Below the pieces are notes generated by a model. That model saw only the letters and a program-made list of their open reading frames with translations, searched no databases and was not told the origin of the DNA. A stretch of DNA of 64,000 bases from Flavobacterium sp. ov086 (lineage in GTDB: Bacteria; Bacteroidota; Bacteroidia; Flavobacteriales; Flavobacteriaceae). Of this stretch, positions 43,210 through 51,550 are shown piece by piece (within the stretch, counting starts at the first letter, position 1; each line of letters begins with the position of its first letter). Position numbers and translations under genes: made by a program. The stretch lies in contig NZ_FZNL01000023.1 of assembly GCF_900187965.1 (NCBI RefSeq), forward strand, positions 1 through 64,000, given 5' to 3'.

Positions 43210-43288
43210 GTGAATAAATTGGAAACTTGGACACTAACTTATTCATAAATTTGTATTTACAAGAAAGATCTTATAAATATATAAAGCC

Positions 43289-43433
43289 TAGCCCAGATGA
43301 AAATGGAAAGCCACGAGAAGCAAAACTACATTTTTTCATGGGTTTAAAAAGCGACCAACGGAAGCTCTTTTAAAACCTTAGAAAAAAGTGGTTCTGCTCG
43401 AGTGCTTGTAATGGACAGCTGGAAATTGCTTCT
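43289..43433. repeat. Structured TAGCCC...GCTTCT repeat, copy 2
   Basis: TAGCCCAGATGAAAATGGAA at the left and GTAATGGACAGCTGGAAATT GCTTCT at the right repeat the ends of copy 1. The interior is longer and holds its own stem, GGTTTAAAAAGC with GCTCTTTTAAAACC, and a CACGAGAAGC/TGCTCGAGTG pair. Conservation of ends with a variable centre suggests selection for structure or mobility. Confidence 0.65.
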
Positions 43434-43443
43434 AAAAAAATTC

Positions 43444-43860
43444 ACCATATTAAGTTATATAAGAAATTATAAGATGAAGGTTCTCTCCCGAAGCCCAATG
43501 TCATTAAGTTAAGATATTGTGTTCCATCGGAACACCACATCGGTAGAAAAAAAATGCATCGTGAGAAACATTGTCCCATTGGGACGTTTGAGAAATTGTA
43601 TATGTAATCTTTTTTTGTTTTTACCAATTATTATTTATAAAATCAAACGTTCCTACGGAACGTAAAAAAACGCCTTATTTATTGGGCTACCAATGAAATG
43701 TTCCGGTGGAACAAAACAAGTGATAAGATATTGTACTTAACAATTGTTCTATTGGATTTTTCTTTAACTTAATGATATTACCCGAAGCCTCGAGACGCTC
43801 GAACTGACAATTGACTTTTTTCGACAACAATATTAAATGAACTTATATAACTTACATGGT
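43444..43860. repeat. Nested palindromic element, about 417 bp, upstream of guaB
   Basis: Outer arms: ACCATATTAAGTTATATAAG (43444-43463) and CTTATATAACTTACATGGT (43842-43860), inverted. Next arms: TCATTAAGTTAAGA near 43501-43514 and TCTTTAACTTAATGA near 43761-43775. Inside are four small hairpins: TGTTCC-ATC-GGAACA (43520-43534), GTCCC-ATT-GGGAC (43573-43585), ACGTTCC-TAC-GGAACGT (43647-43663) and TGTTCC-GGT-GGAACA (43699-43713). The first and fourth carry inverted CATCGGTAG/CTACCAATG partners and the second and third carry inverted CGTTTGA partners, so the whole is one large symmetrical structure. No coding region is seen in it. Confidence 0.75.
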
Positions 43861-43866
43861 AAAAAA

Positions 43867-45267
43867 TCAGTCTTCGGAATTCTGAAAAACAAAGTTGAAA
43901 CCAAATTGAAATGCCAAACTATTGGCTTTGGACACGTCTTTATACTCCAGAACATTATTAACAAGAAGATACATATTTAACTTACCGAGTGTTCCCGAAA
44001 GTCCCAATCCAATATTTTTATTTGAATATGGATCGATTGTATAAGTAGCTTTAAAATCTAATTTTTCGAAAATACTTCGTTTATAAAAAGCTGTTAGGGC
44101 AACATACGGTTCCTTTGGCATTGTCATGGCAAATATCTGCCCTCCAATTGCATTAACATATCTTCTATTTACGCTTCCTTTACAATTACACTCTTCATCA
44201 GATCTGGATTCTCCAAAAGAATATTGAATCGATGAATATAATTTTGTTGGACGCCAGGTGGTGTATTTATTGTATAAAGTGTCACGGGGAATGGCTTTAT
44301 TGAATTCATCAAAAACATCTTCTGGTTTGTCTACTGTGGTAAAAATTGGATTTGCTCCTTTATAATTGTAGGTTCCTTTATAAGTTAATGTTTCAACATC
44401 TTTTGATTGTTTTATAAATCCAAAGTCAATTATACTGGCTGTAAATTGTAGATTTTCTTTGAAATAATAAGTAATTCCGGCATCTAAACCCAAACCAAGA
44501 CTTCCGTTAAAAAAAGTATTGCGAGCAATATCACTCGGAATACTGCCATCATATTCATCCTTTGTAAACTTACTAATACCTGATGTTTTTAATTCGAGAT
44601 TTGATGATATTACCTGGTTGTAAAGATTTGGTGAATTGGCATTTTGTCCGGTGTAAATAAATCCTGAATTTCGGGTTGATGTAGCATTGGCGCCACTAGA
44701 ATAAATTTTTGCTCGTCCGCCTAAGACTAATTTTTCGCTTAGTTTTTTATGAAATCCTACATGTAATACAGAAAGTACCTCGGCTCTTAAATTCAGATCA
44801 GCCAGATTAAATGATTTTCCTATATATTTTTGATTTCCATCAACGGCCAAAATAGCAAGGTCTTTGGGGAAATACATTAAGAAATCAAATTCCTGATAGA
44901 CTCCAAACGAAATATAAGATTGACTTTCCCGCCCGCCAACTCTAAAACCTCCTGAGAAAATTTCGAGCTGCTGATTGACTTGAGTTTTATCTTTATTAGA
45001 AGAATTATTAATAACATTCCGAACTTTTTCATTGAAATCAACTCCATTATTAGCAAACAAATCATAGGCAGAGAAACTACTTGAACCTAGATTTCCTGAA
45101 ATCCCGGACAAAATTGGGATTCCAAAATAGAATTTATACGAAACATCAGCTCCCGGATTTACTAATGAAGATTGCGGAATTGAGGTAAAATTATACAACA
45201 CTTGTTTGTTTTGAGCAAAACAAGAAAGCTGAAAAACTACGAATAAAATCAGGTATCCTTTTCTCAT
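43867..45267 (-). CDS. DUF5723-like outer-membrane beta-barrel protein
   Basis: The 466-residue protein has a signal peptide (LILFVVFQLSCFAQ). SSLVNPGADVSYKFYFGIPI, SAYDLFANNGVDFNEKVRNV and many alternating aromatic/glycine strands follow (GGFRVGGRESQSYISFGVYQ, LHVGFHKKLSEKLVLGGRAK). It ends NVLEYKDVSKANSLAFQFGFNFVF, an outer-membrane C-terminus with Phe. This matches the DUF5723/PorV-like barrel group of Bacteroidota. It overlaps the upstream lipoprotein gene by 4 bp, so the two form one unit. Transport or assembly role is not known. Confidence 0.8.
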   Translation of the reverse strand: MRKGYLILFVVFQLSCFAQNKQVLYNFTSIPQSSLVNPGADVSYKFYFGIPILSGISGNLGSSSFSAYDLFANNGVDFNEKVRNVINNSSNKDKTQVNQQLEIFSGGFRVGGRESQSYISFGVYQEFDFLMYFPKDLAILAVDGNQKYIGKSFNLADLNLRAEVLSVLHVGFHKKLSEKLVLGGRAKIYSSGANATSTRNSGFIYTGQNANSPNLYNQVISSNLELKTSGISKFTKDEYDGSIPSDIARNTFFNGSLGLGLDAGITYYFKENLQFTASIIDFGFIKQSKDVETLTYKGTYNYKGANPIFTTVDKPEDVFDEFNKAIPRDTLYNKYTTWRPTKLYSSIQYSFGESRSDEECNCKGSVNRRYVNAIGGQIFAMTMPKEPYVALTAFYKRSIFEKLDFKATYTIDPYSNKNIGLGLSGTLGKLNMYLLVNNVLEYKDVSKANSLAFQFGFNFVFQNSED

Positions 45268-45815
45268 TCTATTTCCATATAAATAGTTGCTCCTGAGCGT
45301 AATTTTAAACTTCCTTTGCTACTTGCGTCTAATGGAGGTCCGGCATCCATTATCACAACAAAACCAAGTTTAGCTGTTTTTTTTAAAAGATCTAATCTTT
45401 GATTTTCGAATACTTCGGTTGGATATTTTATAATATTTGAAGTACCGGAATAAGCGGGAACCTTATAAGAATCTGTTTCAAGTACCTGATCATTAGCATC
45501 CAACAACATTACTTGTATTGTAAAAGACCTGATTATAGTATTTTCAACCTCAAAATTTAGCTCTGCTTTTACCAGATTATCTCTGAAAAACTTATCCTTG
45601 AAAGCATTAAACTCACTCACATCATAAAAAGGCTCTAATTCTCCGTCATTTATCAATTGATTTGCCGGAACATTAAAATAAGCCAAGTTTGCTACAAAAA
45701 CGGGTTTTAATTTGAGATCGTTAACCTGATCAAAATCCAAATTACTTGAACATGAAGAGAAAACAAAAACTAAAAGTAAAACTTTAGAAATCGTATGGGT
45801 GAAATTTAATTTCAT
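45264..45815 (-). CDS. Lipoprotein of unknown function coupled to the barrel gene
   Basis: The 183-residue protein has a lipobox (LLLVFVFSSCSS). The mature part (LKPVFVANLAYFNVPANQLI, LNFEVENTIIRSFTIQVMLL, LKLRSGATIYMEIE) appears to be a beta-sandwich. Its stop overlaps the start of the outer-membrane barrel gene by 4 bp, so translation is coupled and the products probably interact in the outer membrane. I recognise no named family. Confidence 0.72.
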   Translation of the reverse strand: MKLNFTHTISKVLLLVFVFSSCSSNLDFDQVNDLKLKPVFVANLAYFNVPANQLINDGELEPFYDVSEFNAFKDKFFRDNLVKAELNFEVENTIIRSFTIQVMLLDANDQVLETDSYKVPAYSGTSNIIKYPTEVFENQRLDLLKKTAKLGFVVIMDAGPPLDASSKGSLKLRSGATIYMEIE

Positions 45816-45924
45816 GACTAAGTTATATTTAAATAATAAGTAACGTTATTTTACAATTACTTATTATCTGTTTTCGTTAGTAAATATAAGTTTTTTATTA
45901 CATGATAAACTAGTACTACCTCTG

Positions 45925-46251
45925 TTAAATATCAGTTCTCGAAATTATACTTGTATTTAATACTTTCTCAAGATCATCAATATCTAATAAGTCTTGAATC
46001 GTCTTTTCTATACAATCTCTAGTAAGTTCTTTTACGAATAAATCAGGCGGGATTTGGTATAAACCATTAAGATTATTTCCATTCTTTTGATCAAATTCAA
46101 CAATTTTAGTTAAAACATTATAAGTCCACACATTTATCCCATATTCTCTTCCATCTTTCATTTGAACATGAATATTGCAAAAATCGTTAGTCACGTCCCA
46201 ATTTCCAGGATCAACTGCTTCAAATTCTAACCAAAGTTCGAAATCCTTCAT
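45925..46251 (-). CDS. Hypothetical small acidic protein
   Basis: The 108-residue protein is soluble: MKDFELWLEFEAVDPGNWDV, FCNIHVQMKDGREYGINVWT, YQIPPDLFVKELTRDCIEKT. The acidic character and the 'VQMKDGREYGINVWTY' strand pattern recall small immunity or adaptor proteins, but I recognise no family and no toxin gene is adjacent. It lies 25 bp before the HMG-CoA lyase stop-to-start gap on the same strand and may be read from the lyase transcript. Confidence 0.6.
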   Translation of the reverse strand: MKDFELWLEFEAVDPGNWDVTNDFCNIHVQMKDGREYGINVWTYNVLTKIVEFDQKNGNNLNGLYQIPPDLFVKELTRDCIEKTIQDLLDIDDLEKVLNTSIISRTDI

Positions 46252-46276
46252 TAAACTAGTATTTTAGATTATATTT

Positions 46277-47143
46277 CTAATGAAATTTCCCAAACAATTT
46301 TGAAGCTTCATTATAAGCACTTTCAAAGCTTAGAGAATTTAAACCTGTTACTTTTTTATTGGCTGTAAAATATGAAATCAGCTTTTCTGTAGGCATATTT
46401 CCAGTCAGTTTATCGGTTGCCATTGGGCATCCGCCAAATCCCTGAATAGCGCCATCAAAACGTGTACAACCGGCATTTGATGCAGCTTCTATTTTCTCGA
46501 ACCAACTATTTGGAGTGGTATGTAAATGTGCTCCAAACTCGATTTGTGGGTATTTTGGAATTAAATTCGAAAAAAGATAAGTGATTACTTCCGGCGTAGA
46601 AGTACCAACGGTATCTGAGAGCGATAATATTTTTACTCCCATTCCCGCCAATTTTTCGGTCCATTCGCCTACGATTTCAACATTCCACGGATCTCCGTAA
46701 GGATTCCCGAAACCCATTGAAAGATAGGTTACGACTTCTTTATTTTTTTTATCGGCAATTTCAAGAATTTCTTCGAGTGTTACCAATGATTCTGCGATGG
46801 TTTTATGAGTGTTTCTCATCTGAAAATTCTCAGATATAGAGAAAGGAAATCCTAAATATTGAATAGGCTCATGCTCTGCCGCTAATTGTGCTCCTTGTGT
46901 ATTGGCAATTATAGCAAGCAATTTACTGCTAGTTTGCGAAAGATCTAGCTGTGCCAAAACCTCAGCCGTATCCTGCATTTGCGGAATAGCTTTTGGAGAT
47001 ACAAAACTTCCAAAATCAATGGTATCAAAACCTACACGAAGCAAAGCCTGTATGTATGTGACCTTGTTTTTTGTGGGAATAAAAGTTTTGATGCCTTGCA
47101 TAGCATCACGTGGACATTCGATAATTTTGATTTTTTTATTCAA
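46277..47143 (-). CDS. mvaB: Hydroxymethylglutaryl-CoA lyase
   Basis: The 288-residue TIM-barrel enzyme cleaves HMG-CoA to acetoacetate and acetyl-CoA, in leucine breakdown. Motifs: IIECPRDAMQGIKTFIPT (R of the active site and metal Asp), FDTIDFGSFVSPKAIPQMQD, TYLSMGFGNPYGDPW, LSLSDTVGTSTPE, FGAHLHTTPNSW (metal His pair) and GFGGCPMATDKLTGN with the catalytic Cys. Length is standard. The leucine dehydrogenase gene in the same window at 57765 would act upstream in the same catabolic route. Confidence 0.93.
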   Translation of the reverse strand: MNKKIKIIECPRDAMQGIKTFIPTKNKVTYIQALLRVGFDTIDFGSFVSPKAIPQMQDTAEVLAQLDLSQTSSKLLAIIANTQGAQLAAEHEPIQYLGFPFSISENFQMRNTHKTIAESLVTLEEILEIADKKNKEVVTYLSMGFGNPYGDPWNVEIVGEWTEKLAGMGVKILSLSDTVGTSTPEVITYLFSNLIPKYPQIEFGAHLHTTPNSWFEKIEAASNAGCTRFDGAIQGFGGCPMATDKLTGNMPTEKLISYFTANKKVTGLNSLSFESAYNEASKLFGKFH

Positions 47144-47255
47144 AGCTTATTCTTTTGTAATGGCTAAGTTAGTTTCTTTTTTAAAGAAATAAAAGTTATA
47201 ATTTTCTTTTAATTTTTCTATTACTAAAAAAGGTAATACTTTAAATTATTACCCA

Positions 47256-47317
47256 ATTACGTAATAATAATAAATATTACCGAAAAACGTAATAACAAAA
47301 AACATTACGTATATTTG
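47256..47317 (+). promoter_or_regulatory. Promoter with repeated ACGTAAT operator-like motifs upstream of the SatD-like gene
   Basis: ATTACGTAAT (47256-47265, perfect palindrome), AAACGTAAT (47285-47293) and ATTACGTAT (47304-47312) are three related sites. The last overlaps TATATTTG (47310-47317), a match to the -7 element. ATG is at 47359. The SatD-like product has its own HTH, so autoregulation at these sites is a reasonable guess. Confidence 0.6.
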
Positions 47318-47358
47318 TAATATTAAGTTTATTTATTTTTAATTATATTTGAATTATT

Positions 47359-47973
47359 ATGACTAGTGTAATTACAGGTGATATAATTGATTCGAGACAA
47401 CAAAATTCTAAGGATTGGGTTGAAGGCTTGAAGAATATTTTAGCTCGTTTTGGAGAAACGCCAGACCAATGGGAAGTGTACAGAGGTGACGAATTTCAAG
47501 TTGAAATTAAAAATCCCGAAGATGCTTTATGGTCTGCTATTTTAATAAAAGCACATTTAAGAGCTATAAAATTAGATGCGAGAATGAGTATTGGTTTTGG
47601 AGATAAAACCCATGATGCTGAAAAAATATCCGAAAGCAATGGTTTCGCTTTTATACATTCGGGAGAGCTTTTTGAGACTTTAAAAAAACAAAAAGTAACT
47701 CTTGCCATGCGAACAGGTGATGTTGCTATTGATGAGAAATTGAATTTGATGATACAATTGGCTTTGACATTTATGGATAATTGGCTTGCACAATCGGCAG
47801 AATTTGTAGCTGTTGCCATAGAAAATCCAACTTTATCACAAGAAGAATTAGGTCAAAAATTAGGTATTAACCAAGCTGCCGTAAGCCGAAGACAAAAACG
47901 GGCTCAGTTTGATTTGATACTGAATTTAGATCGTTATTTTAGAAAACAAATAAAACAACTTACCGCCACATGA
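47359..47973 (+). CDS. SatD-like protein with C-terminal helix-turn-helix
   Basis: The 204-residue protein has a SatD-type N-terminal domain (SVITGDIIDSRQQNSKDWVE, WEVYRGDEFQVEIKNPEDAL, ARMSIGFGDKTHDAEKISES, NGFAFIHSGELFETL). A C-terminal HTH follows: NPTLSQEELGQKLGINQAAV with SRRQKRAQFDLIL. The GDIxxS and YRGDEFQ blocks resemble nucleotidyl-cyclase-like folds. SatD was named from a Streptococcus mutans acid/stress operon; its biochemical activity is not established. It overlaps the DUF3307 gene by 4 bp (ATGA). Confidence 0.85.
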   Translation: MTSVITGDIIDSRQQNSKDWVEGLKNILARFGETPDQWEVYRGDEFQVEIKNPEDALWSAILIKAHLRAIKLDARMSIGFGDKTHDAEKISESNGFAFIHSGELFETLKKQKVTLAMRTGDVAIDEKLNLMIQLALTFMDNWLAQSAEFVAVAIENPTLSQEELGQKLGINQAAVSRRQKRAQFDLILNLDRYFRKQIKQLTAT

Positions 47974-48686
47974 TTTTATTTATAAAACTAGTTTTAGCAC
48001 ATTTACTGGGAGATTTTATCTGGCAGCCCAATTCCTGGGTGGCTGATAAAGAATCCAAAAAACACCAAAGTATCTACTTGTATCTCCATATACTTCTGCA
48101 TGGCGTTTTGGCCGCAATTTTGGTTGGAGAAATTCAATTTATCCCTTATGCTATATTGATTGCCGTGACACACGGAATTATTGATTTAATAAAACTAAAT
48201 TTTCAAAAAGAAAGCACAAAACGTACCTGGTTTGTTGTAGACCAAATGGTGCATGTTTTAGTTTTAGTTGGGGTTGTGTTTCTGTATAAAGGCGAAACGA
48301 TAAACTTTCTTTGGTTCAATAATCAGTTTTGGATTTTGATTACGGGAGTTTTATTCATCACAAAACCAACTTCTATTATCATTAAAACAATTATTTCGAT
48401 CTGGAATCCGGAAACTCAAAACAGCCACGATGACAATTCTCTTGCCAAGGCAGGAAACTACATTGGTGTATTAGAACGTTTGTTTGTATTCTGTTTTATC
48501 CTAACAGGACATTTTGAAGCTATCGGATTTTTATTGGCAGCTAAATCTATTTTTAGGTTTGGAGATTTAAAAGAAGCCAAAGACCGAAAACTTACCGAAT
48601 ACGTTTTAATTGGTACTCTGATAAGTTTTGGGACTGCTATTGCAACGGGATTAATCGTGCAGGTTTTGTTATTACAATTGCTGTAA
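47970..48686 (+). CDS. DUF3307 membrane protein
   Basis: The 238-residue protein has several transmembrane segments. The N-terminal DUF3307 motif is LVLAHLLGDFIWQPNSWVAD and HLHILLHGVLAAILVG, with HGIIDLIKLNFQKES. Conserved Asp/His residues in membrane segments are typical of the family. It starts inside the stop of the SatD-like gene, so the two are translationally coupled; this pair recurs in many bacteria. Its 3' end overlaps the convergent pyrD gene by 15 bp. Function unknown. Confidence 0.85.
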   Translation: MILFIKLVLAHLLGDFIWQPNSWVADKESKKHQSIYLYLHILLHGVLAAILVGEIQFIPYAILIAVTHGIIDLIKLNFQKESTKRTWFVVDQMVHVLVLVGVVFLYKGETINFLWFNNQFWILITGVLFITKPTSIIIKTIISIWNPETQNSHDDNSLAKAGNYIGVLERLFVFCFILTGHFEAIGFLLAAKSIFRFGDLKEAKDRKLTEYVLIGTLISFGTAIATGLIVQVLLLQLL

Positions 48687-49706
48687 AACTTTTTTGTTGA
48701 TCGCTTTTATCAAAGCTGGACCTTCATAAATAAAACCGGTATACAATTGCACTAAACTAGCTCCTGCATTTAGTTTTTCGATCGCATCATCTGCAGAATG
48801 TATTCCTCCTACTCCAATAATTGGGAATGCTTTATTGCTTTTTTCCGAAAGAAAACGAATCACTTCAGTCGAACGTTTTGTTAATGGTTTTCCTGATAAT
48901 CCACCCATTTCAGATTGATTTACAGATTGTAATCCGTCTCTTGAAATAGTTGTATTGGTCGCAATTACACCCGCAATTTGAGTCGTTTTTACAATATCAA
49001 TAATATCTAACAATTGCTCGTCTGTAAGATCCGGAGCAATTTTTAAAAGAATTGGTTTTATTTTTTGAGTGCTTGTTTTCTGCTTTTCTACATTTCTGTT
49101 TTGTAGTGTTTGTAACAAAGCTGTCAAAGGTTCTTTGTCTTGTAGAGCTCTTAAATTTGGAGTGTTTGGAGAACTTACATTCACAACAAAATAATCTACA
49201 TGATCAAACAAAGCATCAAAGCAAATGATGTAATCGTCAACCGCATTTTCGTTTGGCGTTACTTTGTTTTTTCCAATATTTCCTCCAATCAAAACACCTG
49301 AATTCTTTTTCAAACGTTCTACAGCTTCCAGAACTCCACCATTATTAAACCCCATTCGGTTAATAATCGCCTGATCTTCTTTCAATCTAAACAAACGTTT
49401 TTTAGGATTTCCTTCCTGACCAACCGGAGTCACGGTTCCTATTTCTATAAATCCAAAACCAAAATCTGAAAGCTCTTTGTATAGTTTTGCATCTTTATCG
49501 AATCCTGCTGCAAGTCCAACCGGATTTTTGAACTTAATTCCGAAAACTTCACGCTCTAAACGACTGTCTTTTACTTCGTAAATTGATCTGATTATTGATG
49601 AAACTCCCGGAATTTTTGAAATGAATTTAACAAATGAAAAAGTAAAATAATGTACTTCTTCTGGATCAAACCAAAAAAGTATCGGACGAATTATCAATTT
49701 ATACAT
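48672..49706 (-). CDS. pyrD: Dihydroorotate dehydrogenase (quinone), class 2
   Basis: The 344-residue flavoenzyme oxidises dihydroorotate to orotate in pyrimidine synthesis. Class 2 features: an N-terminal membrane-associating segment (MYKLIIRPILFWFDPEEVHY), NPVGLAAGFDKDAKLYKELS, FIEIGTVTPVGQEGNPKKRL, NRMGFNNGGV, VNVSSPNTPNLRALQ (catalytic Ser), GGLSGKPLTKRSTEVIRFLS and IIGVGGIHSADDAIEKLNAG for FMN phosphate. It is the membrane type using a quinone. A -7 element lies at 49735. Confidence 0.97.
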   Translation of the reverse strand: MYKLIIRPILFWFDPEEVHYFTFSFVKFISKIPGVSSIIRSIYEVKDSRLEREVFGIKFKNPVGLAAGFDKDAKLYKELSDFGFGFIEIGTVTPVGQEGNPKKRLFRLKEDQAIINRMGFNNGGVLEAVERLKKNSGVLIGGNIGKNKVTPNENAVDDYIICFDALFDHVDYFVVNVSSPNTPNLRALQDKEPLTALLQTLQNRNVEKQKTSTQKIKPILLKIAPDLTDEQLLDIIDIVKTTQIAGVIATNTTISRDGLQSVNQSEMGGLSGKPLTKRSTEVIRFLSEKSNKAFPIIGVGGIHSADDAIEKLNAGASLVQLYTGFIYEGPALIKAINKKVLQQL

Positions 49707-49734
49707 AAGAGTTGTGTTGTTGTTTTTTCGGTTG

Positions 49735-49742
49735 CAAATTTA
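49735..49742 (-). promoter_or_regulatory. -7 promoter element of pyrD
   Basis: On the minus strand TAAATTTG matches TAnnTTTG; it lies 28 bp before the pyrD ATG. Confidence 0.6.
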
Positions 49743-50168
49743 ATTATAATACTTGTAAATGAATCATTTTTACAAGAAACAAATCATTAGACCTCTTAAA
49801 TCAACGTATCTAAATTTAGGAGCCTTATAAAGCACTAAAAATAAAACGATTATAAAATCAAGTTTAGTAATCTTTAAAAAACTTGGCACATTTATAAATA
49901 TAATCTCCTACGCAAAAACTAATTTTTAACGTTCCAAATTATAAAATGAAACAACGTCACGGCTTCCAGAAGACTTTTTAGATCATTTAATACTTATTTT
50001 TGAGTTATTGAATGAATATTAAGAAAATTCTTGTTTCAAAATATTCGGAATTGTTTGATTTTAAACGGAATGCTTATGATAGTTGAGGAATCGGACTAGG
50101 AATTGCGAAAAACTTTGGCAGAAAATAATCAAGCTGACCAAAAAAAAGTTTCATTTACAACAAAGCCT
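49743..50168. other. Gene-poor region before the porin gene
   Basis: No solid gene is seen. A 24-codon frame (ATG 50012, stop 50086) sits after TATTTTTG (49995-50002), a good -7 element, and the frame continues past its stop as GIGLGIAKNFGRK, a glycine-rich run like an SDR or kinase motif. That could be a remnant of a lost gene or chance. The upstream in-frame TTG at 50103 of the porin lies here and is not used as start. Confidence 0.4.
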
Positions 50169-51389
50169 ATGCACAGAATCAAAATCATAAATCCTATTAT
50201 ACAATACTGGTTCCTGCCTTTATTTTTTCTTATTGGTTTATCTGTTACTGCGCAGCAAATAAAAGATACTACCAAATTGATTAATGTAAGTTATGGCAAT
50301 AAGGGAATTGAATTAAGAACGAAAGACAATAAGTTTCTTTTTCAATTGCAAAGCCGTTTACAGTTTCGTTTTTCTACCCCAAACGATCAGGATCCATTGA
50401 CTTATGATGATTATAGCCAGAACAAGGAAACTACTTTCAAAATTAATCGCGCCAGATTAAAAGTCGGTGGCCATGCTTTTGAACCTTGGCTGAAGTATTA
50501 TTGGGAATATGAATTGAGCCAATCTAATTTATTGGATTTTAGGCTTATGATTGAAAAATGGAAATGGTTAAGTTTTAAAGTTGGACAATGGAAAGTAGAA
50601 TTTACAAGAGAACGTTTTATAAGCTCAGGCGAGCAGCAAACCGTAGACAGATCTTTAATCAATAGGCCTTTTACGGCAGACAGACAAATGGGAGTGGAAG
50701 TTTACGGACATCTTAAAGGTAAAGGAATTGCTGATTTTAATTATTGGGCCGCCGCTCTTACCGGAACCGGACGTGGTAATACAACAAACGATGATAACAA
50801 CTTAATGTATTTCGGGAGGGCTCAATGGAATTTTCTGGGAAGATTTCTTGATTTTGAAGGCAGTGATATAGAGTTTCATGAAAAACCAACACCTATTATT
50901 GCCTTTTCGGCACTTACAAACCGAAGCCCTTATACCCGATTTTCGCAATCCGGCGGAGGCTCTCTTGAAGGGTATGAAAATGGAGCTCCGGGACAATATA
51001 GGGTAAATCAATGGAATCTGGAAAGTGCTTTTATGTATCGCGGATTTTCATGGCAAAGCGAGTGGCATACCAAGGAGATTATAGACAAGCTAAATAATGA
51101 CGACACAACAACCTTAAAGGGATACTATGTTCAGGCGGGGTATTTTTTCCATAATGCTTTTGACTGGTGGCCAAAACATTTAGAAATGGCAGCAAGACAT
51201 GCCGCATATCGTCCTGATAATGCAATTAGACAAAATTTGCAAGACGAAACAACGATTGCTTTTAACTGGTTTTTTAAAGGACATAAAAACAAACTTACCT
51301 CAGAGTTTAGCTATTTCAGCTTTCAGGATAAGTCTTTACCACTAGAACAAGGTTGGCGATTTAGAGTACAATGGGACATCTCATTATAA
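50169..51389 (+). CDS. Porin of the phosphate-selective OprO/OprP family
   Basis: I choose ATG 50169 (MHRIKIINPIIQYWFLPLFF..., signal ending VTAQ) over an upstream TTG. The 406-residue product is an outer-membrane barrel: NVSYGNKGIELRTKDNKFLF, LQSRLQFRFS, FKINRARLKVGGHAFEPWLK, KVGQWKVEFTRERFISSGEQ, DRQMGVEVYGHLKGKGIADF and a C-terminal strand FRVQWDISL. Porin_O_P members form anion or phosphate channels; phosphate selectivity cannot be told. No linked pst or pho gene is seen. Confidence 0.88.
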   Translation: MHRIKIINPIIQYWFLPLFFLIGLSVTAQQIKDTTKLINVSYGNKGIELRTKDNKFLFQLQSRLQFRFSTPNDQDPLTYDDYSQNKETTFKINRARLKVGGHAFEPWLKYYWEYELSQSNLLDFRLMIEKWKWLSFKVGQWKVEFTRERFISSGEQQTVDRSLINRPFTADRQMGVEVYGHLKGKGIADFNYWAAALTGTGRGNTTNDDNNLMYFGRAQWNFLGRFLDFEGSDIEFHEKPTPIIAFSALTNRSPYTRFSQSGGGSLEGYENGAPGQYRVNQWNLESAFMYRGFSWQSEWHTKEIIDKLNNDDTTTLKGYYVQAGYFFHNAFDWWPKHLEMAARHAAYRPDNAIRQNLQDETTIAFNWFFKGHKNKLTSEFSYFSFQDKSLPLEQGWRFRVQWDISL

Positions 51390-51550
51390 CAAAAAAAACA
51401 CTGAAAAACAGCAAATTACAAAATAAGGTATCGTATTTCTGTGAAAATTATCACTGCAGTATTTAGATATTTTTGAAGTTAAATGTTTTTAACTTTTTAT
51501 TACTATTCTTATTTTTTTTTAATAATTTTAATGAACATAAAACACTGAAA

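Noticed and set aside
43520..43713. Series of four short hairpins considered as a CRISPR-like array
   Set aside because: The units differ, are unevenly spaced and are arranged as inverted pairs; there are no direct repeats with unique spacers and no cas genes.
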